Shown: positions 38,091-47,583, numbered from the stretch's first letter. The stretch is DNA of 64,000 nucleotides from Helicobacter sp. MIT 05-5293 (GCF_000765665.2 NZ_JROZ02000002.1:1-64000); one strand, 5' to 3'. The notes: generated by a model not told the origin, from the letters alone. Translations and numbers: made by a program.

Positions 38091-40871
38091 ATGATGGATT
38101 ATAAAAACACTTTAATTTTGCCAGAGACGGATTTCCCAATGAGAGGGAATCTCCCACAAAATGAACCCAAAACTTACCAAAGATGGCAAGCACAGCATTT
38201 GTATCAAGATCTTAAATCTCGTAATCGTGATTCTCACACATCGTTTAATTTGCATGATGGTCCTCCTTATGCGAATGGGCATTTGCATATCGGACATGCG
38301 CTCAACAAGATTCTTAAAGATATTATTGTCAAATATCATTTTTTTAAAGGGGATAATATCCGTTATACGCCCGGTTGGGATTGTCATGGATTGCCTATTG
38401 AGCAACAAGTCGAGCAAAAAATAGGTAAAGAAAAAAAAGATAACTTGCCTAAAGAAAAAATCCGTGAGCTTTGTCGTGAGCATGCAAGGAAATTTATCGA
38501 GATTCAGTCGCAAGAATTTCAAGCTTTGGGTGTTGTGGGGGATTTTGAGAATCCTTACAAAACAATGGAGTTTAGTTTTGAAGCGCAGATTTATCGCACA
38601 TTATGCCAAGTAGCCAAAGAAGGTTTGCTTGCACAGAGGAGTAAGCCTATTTATTGGAGTTGGGCTTGTCAGACAGCTTTAGCAGATGCTGAAGTCGAAT
38701 ATCAAGATAAGGTATCAGATTCTATTTTTGTTGCTTTTACACTAAGTCCAGAGGCTTTAAAAAAGCTTCAGATTCAAGAGGGAAAAATCATCATTTGGAC
38801 GACTACGCCTTGGACATTGCCTGCAAATGTGGGGATTGCGGTCAATCCTGATGAGAAATATATCTTGACAGACGATGGCTACATTGTAGCAAAAGCCTTG
38901 CATGCTAGGCTAGTAGAGAATCTCGGTATTGGAATGGTTTGTAAAGAAATCAACCCTAAAGATTTGGAGCGATTAAAGGCGATTAATCCGCTTAATGGGA
39001 GAGATTCACTAATCGTGCTTGGTGAGCATGTCAGTATGAATGATGGCACAGGTGCGGTGCATACTGCACCCGGGCATGGTGAAGATGATTATTATGTCGG
39101 GCTGAAATATGATTTGGAAGTGATTATGCCTGTCGATGATGAGGGTCGTTTTAGCTCACTTATTGAATCTATGGGGCTTATCCCAAAAGAATCTGTTGGA
39201 GAAATCATAGGTAGAAATATTTTTGATGCTCAACCTAAGATTCTTGAGCTTCTTGGGAATGCCTTGCTTAAACACAGCAAAATCACACATAGCTATCCGC
39301 ATTGTTGGCGATCACACCAGCCTGTGATTTATCGAGCCACCACACAATGGTTTATCTTGATGGACGAACCCTTTTATAAGGGTAAAACTCTTAAAGAGAT
39401 TGCGTTAGAAGAGCTTGACAAGGTGAGATTCTATCCTCATAATGGCAAGAATAGAATCTATTCAATGGTGCAAAATCGTCCCGATTGGTGTATCTCAAGG
39501 CAAAGAGATTGGGGCGTGCCTATTGCTTTTTTTATCGATAAAAACACACAGAAGATTCTGCTTGATGAGGAAGTTTTGGAATATTTGGCAAATATTTTTG
39601 AAAAGGAGGGTTGCGATGTGTGGTGGAGTAAGGATATTCAATCACTTCTTCCATCTTCACATCAGCATCTTGCTCCCCAACTTGAAAAAAGCAAGCATAT
39701 CCTTGATGTATGGTTTGATAGCGGGAGCACTTGGAATGCAGTATTGGGCGAAGATAATCCTATTTACGATGCAGGAGCGCACCCGGCAAGTATGTATTTA
39801 GAGGGAAGTGATCAACATCGTGGTTGGTTTCAAAGCTCACTTTTACTTTCTTGCGCGGTTGCAAAAAAAGCTCCCTATGAGACAATTCTTACTCATGGTT
39901 TTACTTTTGACAAAAATGGTGAAAAGATGAGCAAAAGTAAGGGAAATGTCATTGCTCCTGCCGAAATTATCAAAACACAAGGAAGCGAGATTCTAAGGCT
40001 TTGGGTCGCATTAAGCCATTATCAAAGTGATCAAAATATCAGTGATGATATTCTCCGACAAGTTGGTGAGCAGTATCGTAAAATCCGCAATACGATTCGG
40101 TTTTTGCTTGCAAATACGCAAGATTTAGAGAAATTTGTCGCAAAAAATGAGCTTGGCGTGATTGATCGGTGGATTCTGCAATGTTGCGATGAGGTCTTTG
40201 AGGAAGCGTATCGGTATTTTGATGAGTATGAATTTGCTAAAGCTTTTCAAATTGTGATGAATTTTATCACAAATGAGCTAAGCGGAATTTATTTGGATTT
40301 GTGCAAGGATAGTTTGTATTGTGATGATAAAGATTCTGTCTCTCGCCGAGCGATTCAAAGTGCAATCGTGCTTGTCGCTAGGCGATTGTTGCACTTTATT
40401 GCGCCGGTGCTTACTTATACTGCTGATGAGGCAATGTCTTATGCGTCAAAACTCATTAAAGCAGATATGCGAGATATTTTTGAGCTTCGAAGATTCCGAT
40501 GCGAAGAGGTTTTTTCACTTGAAGTAAAAGAAGACTTTGGGCATTTGTTGGCTATTAGAGAAAAATTTACCGAGATATTAGATCATCTTAAAAAGCAAAA
40601 AGTGATCAAATCTTCCCTTGAGTTGATTGTCTATACTGCAGAAGAGAGTGAGATGGATATGCTTGCGCAATGGCTGATTGTTTCACAGGTGAAAAATCAG
40701 CGCCCTAATAGTGAATCTTTAGGTGATTTTGTGCTTGAAAATGGAGAAAGATTTGAGATTTATCGAGCAGAAAAACAACGATGTGAAAGATGTTGGCAGT
40801 TTGTTGCAGATGAAAGTGATATTTGCTCACGGTGTGCTAATGTGCTAAAGAATCAAGGTATTTTGAAATAA
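38091..40871 (+). CDS. ileS: Isoleucyl-tRNA synthetase
   Basis: 926 residues, class I synthetase. HIGH motif as HLHIGHALN near 64-72, a large editing domain (about 190-400), KMSKS near 610 (GEKMSKSKGN), and a C-terminal zinc finger (CERCWQF and CSRC near 895-920). Start at adjacent ATGs after AAAGGGATATG. This is the bacterial zinc-containing type, sensitive to mupirocin in most relatives. Confidence 0.98.
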   Translation: MMDYKNTLILPETDFPMRGNLPQNEPKTYQRWQAQHLYQDLKSRNRDSHTSFNLHDGPPYANGHLHIGHALNKILKDIIVKYHFFKGDNIRYTPGWDCHGLPIEQQVEQKIGKEKKDNLPKEKIRELCREHARKFIEIQSQEFQALGVVGDFENPYKTMEFSFEAQIYRTLCQVAKEGLLAQRSKPIYWSWACQTALADAEVEYQDKVSDSIFVAFTLSPEALKKLQIQEGKIIIWTTTPWTLPANVGIAVNPDEKYILTDDGYIVAKALHARLVENLGIGMVCKEINPKDLERLKAINPLNGRDSLIVLGEHVSMNDGTGAVHTAPGHGEDDYYVGLKYDLEVIMPVDDEGRFSSLIESMGLIPKESVGEIIGRNIFDAQPKILELLGNALLKHSKITHSYPHCWRSHQPVIYRATTQWFILMDEPFYKGKTLKEIALEELDKVRFYPHNGKNRIYSMVQNRPDWCISRQRDWGVPIAFFIDKNTQKILLDEEVLEYLANIFEKEGCDVWWSKDIQSLLPSSHQHLAPQLEKSKHILDVWFDSGSTWNAVLGEDNPIYDAGAHPASMYLEGSDQHRGWFQSSLLLSCAVAKKAPYETILTHGFTFDKNGEKMSKSKGNVIAPAEIIKTQGSEILRLWVALSHYQSDQNISDDILRQVGEQYRKIRNTIRFLLANTQDLEKFVAKNELGVIDRWILQCCDEVFEEAYRYFDEYEFAKAFQIVMNFITNELSGIYLDLCKDSLYCDDKDSVSRRAIQSAIVLVARRLLHFIAPVLTYTADEAMSYASKLIKADMRDIFELRRFRCEEVFSLEVKEDFGHLLAIREKFTEILDHLKKQKVIKSSLELIVYTAEESEMDMLAQWLIVSQVKNQRPNSESLGDFVLENGERFEIYRAEKQRCERCWQFVADESDICSRCANVLKNQGILK

Positions 40872-40880
40872 AGGAATTGT

Positions 40881-41024
40881 ATGGGATTTGAAATAATGGG
40901 AGAGAAAGTATTTGACTTTACCCAGCCTTTTGGATATTTTGAAGCATTTAGCGGTATTGTGGTGGTGCTTTTTATTTCACTAATAGGCTTTGCTGTGTTG
41001 CGATATTTTCGCCCTAAAAATTAA
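40881..41024 (+). CDS. 47-residue single-helix membrane protein
   Basis: ATG at 40881 follows AAAGGAATTGT, 9 bases after ileS, so it is in the same transcript. A soluble amphipathic start (GEKVFDFTQPFGYFEAF), then one membrane helix of about 20 residues, ending RYFRPKN. No family recognised. Good ribosome site and a plausible helix support it as real. Confidence 0.6.
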   Translation: MGFEIMGEKVFDFTQPFGYFEAFSGIVVVLFISLIGFAVLRYFRPKN

Positions 41025-41041
41025 GGATTATGGCTTAGAAT

Positions 41042-41512
41042 CTAATGAACAACAGGATCGCGCATAGTTTGGAATTGTTCTAAAATATGGGGTTCTAGGG
41101 AAATCATTGTGTTGATAAGCCAACGATCAAAATTTGCATATACAAGTTCAAGTGTTGTTTCTAAAGTCTGTGTGCCAAAAATAATGCGCACTTGAGCATT
41201 TGCTGTGGGCATAGAATCTTCATTGTGAGGAAGGTGTGTCAGGGCAAGTATTTTTACTTTTTGATATTCTCCACTTTCCTTTGCTCGTGCCGTTTCAGCA
41301 GTAACAAAGAGATTGGCGAGATTGCGTTGTCCCATAGAATCAAGTGCATATCCATAGCTTGAATATTTCACAAACTCATTCAAATCCCCTGCAAACAATC
41401 CTTTCAAATAGCCTTCTATCGCTTTTTCTTCAGGAGTTTTACTGCAAGCATTGAAAGCAAGAAGCAATGTGGCTAGGATTAAAATATGAAATGTCCAAAA
41501 CACAGAGCGCAT
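41042..41512 (-). CDS. Predicted lipoprotein
   Basis: 156 codons from ATG 41512 with GAGGAGGAGATT before it; the ORF is open further upstream but without a ribosome site. Signal peptide to about 23 with a lipobox-like LLLAFNAC, then Ser-Lys-Thr. The mature part (about 130 residues) has a helical opening (EEKAIEGYLKGLFAGDLNEFVKY) reminiscent of SnoaL/NTF2-like DUF4878 lipoproteins, a tentative match. Convergent with the 47-residue gene. Confidence 0.8.
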   Translation of the reverse strand: MRSVFWTFHILILATLLLAFNACSKTPEEKAIEGYLKGLFAGDLNEFVKYSSYGYALDSMGQRNLANLFVTAETARAKESGEYQKVKILALTHLPHNEDSMPTANAQVRIIFGTQTLETTLELVYANFDRWLINTMISLEPHILEQFQTMRDPVVH

Positions 41513-41710
41513 AATCTCCTCCTCAATATGGCTAATGTATTTTATCATAATCAATGCAAGTATGTTCTTAAAAGTCATATTGGATTAAGGTTCAATCATT
41601 GGCTTAGAATCGGTAATAGTAAGGATATTTATTTCTTTGAAGAATTATTTATGATTTTGTGCAAAAAGTTTTATTATAATCAAAATATTGATGATTTGGA
41701 GAAGGAATTA

Positions 41711-41782
41711 ATGATAGAGATTGTTTTGCTTTTGAGCCTTGTTATTTTTTTGATATTTAAAGCGTATTTGATTTTTAAATAA
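41711..41782 (+). CDS. 23-residue hydrophobic peptide
   Basis: ATG after GAGAAGGAATTA, a near-ideal ribosome site. The product is almost entirely one hydrophobic helix (Ile, Leu, Val, Phe) with Lys at 17 and the end. It ends 5 bases before the DUF5131 gene, so it may serve as a small membrane peptide or simply couple translation. An upstream in-frame ATG at 41650 could extend it to 43 residues. Confidence 0.4.
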   Translation: MIEIVLLLSLVIFLIFKAYLIFK

Positions 41783-41787
41783 CCCTT

Positions 41788-42540
41788 ATGGAAAGCACAC
41801 TTTTTACAGATTTAATATCTGATAATTCTGCTATACAAAGCTGGAATCCGTGGCATGGCTGCTTTAGGTATTCAGAGGGCTGTGCAAATTGCTTTATTTT
41901 TAGTATGGATTCTGTCTATGGTCGTGATACACATAGGGTTTCTTTAAATAAAAGCTTTGATTTGCCCCTTAAAAGGACAAAAAATGGAGAGTATAGAATC
42001 AAGTATGGGACGATGGTTTATACTTGTTTTAGTAGCGATTTTTTGCTAAAAGAAGCGGATATTTGGCGAGATAAAGCATGGGAGATAATGCGGATTCGAA
42101 AAGATCTTCATTTTGTGTTTTTTACAAAACGCATTCATCGTTTGGAACAGGTCTTACCAAATGATTGGAGAAATGGGTATGACAATGTCATTATTGGCTG
42201 CAGTGTAGAAAATCAAAAACGCGCCGATGAAAGATTGCCCTTTCTGCTTTCTTTGCCTATCAAACATCGTTGGATTATTTGTGCGCCATTGCTTGAAGAG
42301 ATTCATATAGAATCTTATCTCAATGGCGTTGAGTTGGTTTCTGTGGGGGGAGAGAGTGGCTATAAATCAAGAATTTGTCGTTATGAGTGGATACTTTCGT
42401 TGCGAGATCAAGCACAAAAAGCTGGTATAAGCTTTCATTTTCACCAAACAGGTGCAAGATTCCAAAAAGAAGGTAGGCTTTATCAGATTCCCAAAAAACT
42501 CCAAACTGCCCAAGCGAAAAAGGCAAATATTGATCTTTGA
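41788..42540 (+). CDS. DUF5131 (phage Gp37/Gp68-like) protein
   Basis: 250 residues. The opening SWNPWHGCFRYSEGCANC (18-35) is the family signature, with Cys at 25, 32 and 35 that look like metal or Fe-S ligands, similar in spacing to radical SAM-like proteins. SVGGESG near 193 is the other conserved motif. The family is common in phages and scattered in bacteria; its function is not established. No phage genes accompany it here. No clear Shine-Dalgarno; probably coupled to the tiny ORF upstream. Confidence 0.8.
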   Translation: MESTLFTDLISDNSAIQSWNPWHGCFRYSEGCANCFIFSMDSVYGRDTHRVSLNKSFDLPLKRTKNGEYRIKYGTMVYTCFSSDFLLKEADIWRDKAWEIMRIRKDLHFVFFTKRIHRLEQVLPNDWRNGYDNVIIGCSVENQKRADERLPFLLSLPIKHRWIICAPLLEEIHIESYLNGVELVSVGGESGYKSRICRYEWILSLRDQAQKAGISFHFHQTGARFQKEGRLYQIPKKLQTAQAKKANIDL

Positions 42541-42656
42541 ATCTTTGTTTGAATTAAAGTAGTAAATTTATTTGATTTGTTAGTGGGTGGGCTTTTAAAA
42601 AAAAGGAATATTCTGATAAATATTGCAAGAGGTTTGGAGGCTTATATAAATTGAAC

Positions 42657-42680
42657 TCTCACTCCCCAAGGAGAGTGAGA
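42657..42680 (-). terminator. Terminator after groEL
   Basis: An 8-base stem (TCTCACTC and GAGTGAGA) with an 8-base loop, 14 bases beyond the groEL stop on the minus strand. AT-rich sequence follows. Confidence 0.5.
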
Positions 42681-42693
42681 AAGGTGGAGAGAA

Positions 42694-44331
42694 CTACATC
42701 ATTCCACCCATACCGCCCATTCCACCCATATCAGGCATTGCTGGAGCTGGTTTATCTTCTTTAATTTCATTGATGGTCGCTTCAGTTGTTAAGAGTAAGC
42801 TTGATACTGAAACTGCGTTTTGTAATGCGACACGTGTAACTTTGAGCGGGTCAATAATCCCTTCTTTAAACATATCTACATATTCGCCTGTTGCAGCGTT
42901 AAAGCCAAAACCTTCTTTAGCATTCTTTTCAATTTCATTGACTACCACACCTGAATCATACCCTGCATTAGCAGCAATTTGAGCTAATGGAGCTTTGATA
43001 GCGCGTTTGATAATATCATAGCCAATTGCTTCATCGCCCTCAAGTTTGAGCTTGACTTTCTTTGCAGCATGGATAAGTGCCGAACCACCACCAATTACAA
43101 TACCCTCATCGACAGCCGCTTTTGTCGCTGAAAGTGCATCATCTACGCGATCTTTTTTCTCTTTCATTTCAACTTCGCTTGCTGCACCTACTTTAATCAC
43201 AGCCACACCGCCGCTAAGTTTTGCTAAACGCTCTTGGAGCTTTTCTTTGTCATAATCACTTGTAGTGTTTTCAATCTCTGTTTTGATTTGTGCAATTCTG
43301 TCTTTTACATCTTTTGCCTTACCTTTTCCATCAACGATTGTTGTGTTGTCTTTATCAATCACGATTCGAGAAGCACTTCCTAAGTCTGCAAGAGTTGCAT
43401 TTTCTAAAGTTTTACCAAGCTCTTCGCTAATGACTTGTCCGCCTGTAAGGATTGCAATATCTTGTAGCATTGCTTTTCTTCGATCGCCAAATCCCGGAGC
43501 TTTCACTGCAGAAACATTTAATACGCCGCGTAATTTATTAACGACTAGGGTTGTAAGAGCTTCACCCTCAATATCTTCAGCAATGATAAGAAGAGGCTTG
43601 CCACTTTGCATAGTTGCTTCAAGTAAAGGCAAAATTTCTTTCATATTAGAGATTTTTTTATCAGTTAAAAGCACATAAGCATTTTCAAGCTGTGCGGTCA
43701 TTTTGTCAGTGTTGGTTACAAAATATGCTGAGAGATAGCCACGATCAAATTGCATACCTTCTACCACGCTAAGCTCATCATTGATACCTTTTGCTTCTTC
43801 AACGGTGATCACACCATCTTTTCCTACTTTTTCCATTGCTTCAGCAATAAGCGCACCGATATTTTCATCTGAATTAGCAGAAATAGTAGCAACTTGAGCG
43901 ATTTCACTCTTCCCACCGACTTTTTTACTTGATTTTTTAAGCTCTTCAATGATAGCTTGGCTCGCTTTATCCATACCGCGTTTAACTTCGATAGGATTTG
44001 CACCTGCTGTAATATTGCGCAAACCTTCTTTATAGATGCTATAAGCTAAAACCGTTGCTGTGGTTGTGCCATCTCCTGCTGCATCAGCAGTTTTGCTAGC
44101 GACTTCTTTTACAAGCTGCGCACCCATATTTGCGATAGGGTCAGAAAGTTCTATTTCTTTTGCTACAGAAACACCATCTTTTGTAATAGCAGGTGCGCCA
44201 TAGCTTTTTTGAATCAAAACATTGCGCCCTTTTGGTCCCATTGTAACCTTTACAGCATCGCTAAGTTGTTTGATACCTTCGTAAAGCTTATTTCTTGCTG
44301 TGTCTGAAAAATTAATTTCTTTACTTGCCAT
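42694..44331 (-). CDS. groL: Chaperonin GroEL
   Basis: 545 residues. [13 protein letters not shown] start, ATP-site segment GPKGRNVLI and [13 protein letters not shown], and the C-terminal Gly-Gly-Met repeats ([10 protein letters not shown]) that line the cavity floor. Folds cytoplasmic proteins with GroES. groES is 32 bases upstream. Regulated through the CIRCE-like operator before groES. Confidence 0.99.
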   Translation of the reverse strand: MASKEINFSDTARNKLYEGIKQLSDAVKVTMGPKGRNVLIQKSYGAPAITKDGVSVAKEIELSDPIANMGAQLVKEVASKTADAAGDGTTTATVLAYSIYKEGLRNITAGANPIEVKRGMDKASQAIIEELKKSSKKVGGKSEIAQVATISANSDENIGALIAEAMEKVGKDGVITVEEAKGINDELSVVEGMQFDRGYLSAYFVTNTDKMTAQLENAYVLLTDKKISNMKEILPLLEATMQSGKPLLIIAEDIEGEALTTLVVNKLRGVLNVSAVKAPGFGDRRKAMLQDIAILTGGQVISEELGKTLENATLADLGSASRIVIDKDNTTIVDGKGKAKDVKDRIAQIKTEIENTTSDYDKEKLQERLAKLSGGVAVIKVGAASEVEMKEKKDRVDDALSATKAAVDEGIVIGGGSALIHAAKKVKLKLEGDEAIGYDIIKRAIKAPLAQIAANAGYDSGVVVNEIEKNAKEGFGFNAATGEYVDMFKEGIIDPLKVTRVALQNAVSVSSLLLTTEATINEIKEDKPAPAMPDMGGMGGMGGMM

Positions 44332-44363
44332 TGGTTTCTCCTTAAATTGATGTATAAAATGAG

Positions 44364-44636
44364 TTATTTTTCAATTACGCCTAGAATATCTTCTAGCTCT
44401 AAAACGATAAATTCTTGAGAATCAAGTTTTATCTCTGTGCCTTTATATTTTCCAAACAAGACTTTGTCGCCTTCTTTTAAAAATTTTCCTTCTTGAGCTT
44501 TTGCGCCAAGTGCCTTTACAATACCCATTAAAGGCTTTTCTTTTGCATTGTCAGGGATAATAATGCCTGATTTGGTTTTGGTGTCTTCTTCAATTCTTTC
44601 GACTAAAACTCGTTCTCCCAAGGGTTTGAATTTCAT
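44364..44636 (-). CDS. groS: Co-chaperonin GroES
   Basis: 90 residues, standard GroES length: [16 protein letters not shown], then mobile loop [14 protein letters not shown] near 21-34. It ends IEK and has no His/Cys-rich nickel-binding extension, unlike H. pylori HspA (118 residues). First gene of the heat-shock operon, divergent from dnaG. Confidence 0.98.
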   Translation of the reverse strand: MKFKPLGERVLVERIEEDTKTKSGIIIPDNAKEKPLMGIVKALGAKAQEGKFLKEGDKVLFGKYKGTEIKLDSQEFIVLELEDILGVIEK

Positions 44637-44673
44637 CTTCGGTCTCCTTTGCAGTGTAAAATAATCAAAAAAT

Positions 44674-44700
44674 TTAGCACTTAAAATTTTTAAGTGCGAG
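44674..44700. promoter_or_regulatory. CIRCE-like operator (HrcA site) upstream of groES
   Basis: TTAGCACTT, nine bases, AAGTGCGAG. Matches the HrcA site TTAGCACTC-N9-GAGTGCTAA in spacing and in 8 of 9 left-arm positions, with a symmetric C-to-T/G-to-A change and a weak final triplet in the right arm. Lies about 38 bases before the groES ATG. Confidence 0.8.
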
Positions 44701-44701
44701 A

Positions 44702-44730
44702 ATTCTATAATATTTTATTAAACGAGTCAA
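44702..44730 (-). promoter_or_regulatory. Predicted groES promoter
   Basis: On the minus strand TTGACT, 17 bases, TAGAAT, ending directly before the CIRCE-like element, so bound HrcA would block transcription. A rare case of a good -35 in this window. Confidence 0.6.
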
Positions 44731-44840
44731 TACTTTATAGTTATGAAATAAATAAATATTAGTCTTATAGACTAAATTTATATAAAAGTATAGCTATAAA
44801 GTTTGTAGAAAATAAGATTATAAGCTTTATTTTTATAGAA

Positions 44841-44857
44841 TCTCAAACCCTTTGAGA
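44841..44857 (+). repeat. Small hairpin upstream of dnaG
   Basis: A 7-base stem (TCTCAAA and TTTGAGA) with a 3-base loop, 43 bases before the dnaG start. Possibly part of the 5' leader. The surrounding 200 bases also hold two short palindromes (44759-44775, 44789-44798). Confidence 0.4.
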
Positions 44858-44899
44858 ATTTCAATAAAGAATATTTTATATAGAAGTAAGAAATTTAAA

Positions 44900-46558
44900 A
44901 TGATCAGCAAGCATTCTATCGAAACGCTTAAACAGAATCTCGACATTGTTGAGATTATCGGAGCAAGTATTGATTTAAAAAAAGTAGGCAGCAATTATGT
45001 GGCTTGCTGTCCTTTTCATAATGAAAAAACGCCCAGTTTCGTTGTTAGCCCAGTCAAAGGTTTTTACCATTGTTATGGGTGTGGTGAAGGTGGCGATGCG
45101 ATTAAATTTGTGCAGAAATATGATCAATTGGATTTTGTAGAAAGTATCGAAAAAATTGCTTCTATGATAGGTTTTACCCTTGAATATGAACAATCTTACA
45201 CAAAAAAGGAAGATTCAATTGTTCTTGATGAACTTACACGTTTTTATCAAAAGCAACTTCTGTCTCACAAACCTTCATTGGATTATCTTGCTTCACGACA
45301 TATTTCCAATGCGAGCATTGAAAAATTTGCTGTTGGGTATTGTGGAGCAAGTTTTGAAACATTGAATTTTATCAATGCTAGTCATCTCAATAAACAAGAA
45401 GCACTTGATTTTGGTGCGATTGGTAAAGATGGTAATCGTGAATATGCACGTTTTAGCGATAGAATCATTTTTCCTATTTATGCTGCTAATGGTAAGGTAG
45501 TAGGGTTTGGCGGGAGAACGATGAAAGAATCAAGTGCAAAATATATCAATTCCCCGCAAAGCAAAATATTTAATAAATCAAAACTTCTTTATGGGTATTA
45601 TCATGCTAAAGAGAGAATCTATAAGCAAAAAAAGATCATTGTTTGTGAGGGTTATATTGATGTGATTATGCTTCATCAGGCAGGATTTGATTATGCTGTA
45701 GCGACACTTGGCACAGCTTTGACAAAAGAACATCTACCGCTTTTGCGTAAAGGAGAGCCAGAAGTGATTTTGAGCTATGATGGCGATAATGCAGGAATTA
45801 ATGCTGCCTTTAAGGCTTCAAAGATTCTTAGTGAAAATCGGATAGAGGGTGGAGTAGTGATTTTTGAAAATGGCGCAGATCCAGCAGATATGGTTGCTCA
45901 AAAAAAGATCACTGAATTAGAAACTCTATTTTCTCGCCCTATACCTTTTATAGAATTTATTTTTTTGCATATTGCTCGGCAATTTGATTTAAAAAATCCA
46001 TTGCAAAAAGAAAAAGCACTTATTGAATCTACCCAATTTCTTAATAGCTTGAGTCCTATTTTGCAGGAGGAATACAAACCCTTTCTTGCACGATTGTTGA
46101 TGTTGCCAGTGAATCTTATCGGGACAAAACATAACTCTACTCCCACGCCACAAGAGTTGTTTAATCAACACACTCAAGATGTATCCGAAGCAATTCTGAT
46201 TAAAACCTTGTTCGAACGACATGATATGATTGATTTTGTCGTTGAGTATATTGACAGCTCACTTTTTATTCACTATAAGAATGAGTTTGAGATTCTACTT
46301 GCTCAACAATATGAATCCCCAGAGCTACTTGCTCTCGCACTTAATACAAATATTAAAACCCTATCTGACTTACCCTCTCTTAAAGAACATTTGCGTTTGT
46401 TGATTATGCACACTTATAGTCATTTATTGACACAGATTCCCTATATTAATAACATTGATATACAACGCAAAGGATACATTATTAATCAGATAAAAACACG
46501 TATTGTAAAACTCAAAAAAGGAGAATTATTGCCTTATGTTAGCATTAGCGCTTTTTAG
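44900..46558 (+). CDS. dnaG: DNA primase DnaG
   Basis: 552 codons from ATG 44900; the ORF is open upstream to 44852, but the family N-terminus (MISKHSIETLKQNLDIVEII) supports the later start. Zinc ribbon Cys37, His40, Cys58, Cys61; TOPRIM motifs VCEGYIDVI and SYDGDNAG. Makes RNA primers for replication. The PP-loop gene overlaps its last 23 bases, a tight coupling. Confidence 0.96.
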   Translation: MISKHSIETLKQNLDIVEIIGASIDLKKVGSNYVACCPFHNEKTPSFVVSPVKGFYHCYGCGEGGDAIKFVQKYDQLDFVESIEKIASMIGFTLEYEQSYTKKEDSIVLDELTRFYQKQLLSHKPSLDYLASRHISNASIEKFAVGYCGASFETLNFINASHLNKQEALDFGAIGKDGNREYARFSDRIIFPIYAANGKVVGFGGRTMKESSAKYINSPQSKIFNKSKLLYGYYHAKERIYKQKKIIVCEGYIDVIMLHQAGFDYAVATLGTALTKEHLPLLRKGEPEVILSYDGDNAGINAAFKASKILSENRIEGGVVIFENGADPADMVAQKKITELETLFSRPIPFIEFIFLHIARQFDLKNPLQKEKALIESTQFLNSLSPILQEEYKPFLARLLMLPVNLIGTKHNSTPTPQELFNQHTQDVSEAILIKTLFERHDMIDFVVEYIDSSLFIHYKNEFEILLAQQYESPELLALALNTNIKTLSDLPSLKEHLRLLIMHTYSHLLTQIPYINNIDIQRKGYIINQIKTRIVKLKKGELLPYVSISAF

Positions 46559-47582
46559 TGGAGGTTGCGATAGCCTCATTTCAATGAAACTTCTTAAAGA
46601 TCAAGGTGTAGAAGTGATAGCTTTGCATTTTGATATAGGTTTTGGAGGCAACAAAGATAAATTAGAGTATTTTCAGAATGCAACCGCGCAAATCAATGTC
46701 CCTCTTAAAATCATCGATATTCAAAAGCAGTTTTTTGACGAAGTGCTTTTTAAGCCAAAGTATGGCTATGGGAAGTATTTTAATCCTTGTATTGATTGCC
46801 ATGCCAATATGTTTGCCCATGCGTTTTCTTATTTGCTTGAAGTGGGTGCGCATTTTGTGATTAGTGGTGAAGTGTTAGGACAACGTCCTAAAAGTCAGCG
46901 GAAAGAAGCTTTGGATCAAGTCAAAAAGCTTGTGCGTGGAATAGGGGAAAATAAAAAGTTTGATTCTTTGCTTTCTCGTGATGGTGTAGATTCTGCAAAA
47001 CCTCGCACTCTTGATGAATTGCTCCTGCGTCCTATGAGTGCGAAACTACTAGAGCCAAGTTTTCCCGAAAAAATGGGTTGGGTAGAGCGTGAAAAGCTTC
47101 TTGATATTAGTGGCAGAGGGCGTCATAGACAATTAGAGATGATTAAAGATTATGGATTTAAATATTATGAAAAACCCGGAGGCGGGTGTTTGCTCACACA
47201 AGATTCTGTGGCGGATAAAATTAAAGATTTGATTTCTCATCGCCCAATGAATTTTGAAGATATTGATATGGTAAAAGTCGGACGCTATATGGTTTTAGAA
47301 AATGGTGCAAGATGTGTGATTTCTCGTAATGAAGAGGAAAATATCAAGCTAAGCAAACCCAATCCACAAATGGAGCAAATTGTCCTGCTTGATTGTATAG
47401 GACCAATGGGTATTATTGAAACAAACGCATCTTTAGACGATAAGATTCTCGCAGGGCGCATTGCTTTGAGCTATGGTAAAACACAGATTGGACAAAACTA
47501 TCAGGTACAAATTGGACTTAAGACTTATAATTTATCACCTATAGAGCGTGAAAAAGCTCAAACATATCTTCTTTTTCATTAA
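46536..47582 (+). CDS. PP-loop ATPase, probable tRNA thiolation-type enzyme
   Basis: 348 residues. PP-loop FSGGCDS at 7-13, with a Cys in the middle; Cys-x2-Cys at 85-88 (NPCIDC) and GGGCLL near 215. The layout resembles MnmA/ThiI-like sulfurtransferases, with a C-terminal domain of unknown role. A gene of this kind follows dnaG in H. pylori (recalled as HP0013). Sulfur transfer to tRNA is inference; argininosuccinate-synthase-like or other AMP-forming chemistry is possible. Overlaps dnaG by 23 bases. Confidence 0.75.
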   Translation: MLALALFSGGCDSLISMKLLKDQGVEVIALHFDIGFGGNKDKLEYFQNATAQINVPLKIIDIQKQFFDEVLFKPKYGYGKYFNPCIDCHANMFAHAFSYLLEVGAHFVISGEVLGQRPKSQRKEALDQVKKLVRGIGENKKFDSLLSRDGVDSAKPRTLDELLLRPMSAKLLEPSFPEKMGWVEREKLLDISGRGRHRQLEMIKDYGFKYYEKPGGGCLLTQDSVADKIKDLISHRPMNFEDIDMVKVGRYMVLENGARCVISRNEEENIKLSKPNPQMEQIVLLDCIGPMGIIETNASLDDKILAGRIALSYGKTQIGQNYQVQIGLKTYNLSPIEREKAQTYLLFH

Positions 47583-47583
47583 G

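Noticed and set aside
40680-40700. TTGTTTCACAGGTGAAAAA in ileS considered as a third parS-like site
   Set aside because: The centre is odd-length and the right arm is broken. Not a palindrome of the same type as the two at 27111 and 28511.
41486-41782. 98-codon ORF covering the tiny peptide
   Set aside because: Its first half is antisense to the lipoprotein start and has no ribosome site. Only the short 3' part has a good start signal.
43265-43678. 137-codon ORF antisense to groEL
   Set aside because: Composition is that of a reverse reading of a conserved gene, with no ribosome site. groEL is beyond doubt on the other strand.
44759-44798. Short palindromes (TTAGTC-TTATA-GACTAA, TATAGCTATA) between groES and dnaG considered as regulator sites
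   Set aside because: Very AT-rich and short; no known consensus matches. Chance is likely.
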